From contig JARDZH010000091.1 of NCBI GenBank assembly GCA_029240955.1, positions 1-7,004 on the forward strand: a DNA stretch of 7,004 bases, read 5' to 3'. The notes beneath the pieces are model-generated. The model had not been told where the DNA came from, made no database searches, and saw nothing but the letters and a program-made list of their open reading frames with translations. This stretch comes from Pseudomonas sp. GTDB taxonomy: Bacteria > Pseudomonadota > Gammaproteobacteria > Pseudomonadales > Pseudomonadaceae. How positions within the stretch are numbered: the first letter of the stretch is position 1; every line of letters begins with the position of its first letter. The position numbers and the translations under genes are program-made. Below are positions 6,451 to 7,004 of the stretch, one piece after another.

Positions 6451-7004
<554 letters not shown>

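Overview
The window looks like chromosomal DNA of a fluorescent Pseudomonas, most likely the P. syringae group. The evidence is high-GC coding sequence, GTAGGAGCG...CTTGCCCGCGAC REP-type repeats typical of that genus, and proteins that align closely by eye with proteobacterial FecBCDE, ChaA and the Pseudomonas adenine deaminase. The species is inferred, not proven.

Layout from left to right. Positions 1-267 hold no convincing gene; a perfect DnaA-box match lies at 47-55 and an AT-centred palindrome at 104-122. A short-chain dehydrogenase/reductase gene (268-954, +) runs convergently towards chaA (1009-2100, -), a calcium/sodium:proton antiporter. The 54-bp gap between them carries a strong hairpin terminator. 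A 243-bp divergent intergenic region (2101-2343) separates chaA from a tightly packed fecB-fecC-fecD-fecE operon (2344-6015, +). It holds two small inverted repeats in the chaA leader and a plausible sigma-70 promoter for fecB, but no Fur box that I can recognise.

The fec genes encode a complete inner-membrane importer for ferric dicitrate: periplasmic binding protein FecB, two permease subunits FecC and FecD, and ATPase FecE. The outer-membrane receptor FecA and the FecI/FecR signalling pair are not in the window. The junctions (stop codon abutting ATG, ATGA overlap, 4-nt gap) indicate translational coupling and one transcript.

The 530-bp non-coding stretch 6016-6545 is the most structured part. 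It contains three tandem copies of an 88-bp REP doublet (REPIN) on an exact 122-bp period. These are followed by a REP hairpin of a different sequence class, a perfect 16-bp palindrome, and a stem-loop with a T-tract. The window ends inside a gene (6546-7004, +) for an amidohydrolase usually annotated as adenosine deaminase; its motifs point to the adenine deaminase subgroup.

I see no mobile gene, CRISPR array, tRNA or rRNA, and no undescribed multi-gene system. The items most worth a second look are the REPIN array and the stacked hairpins before the deaminase gene.
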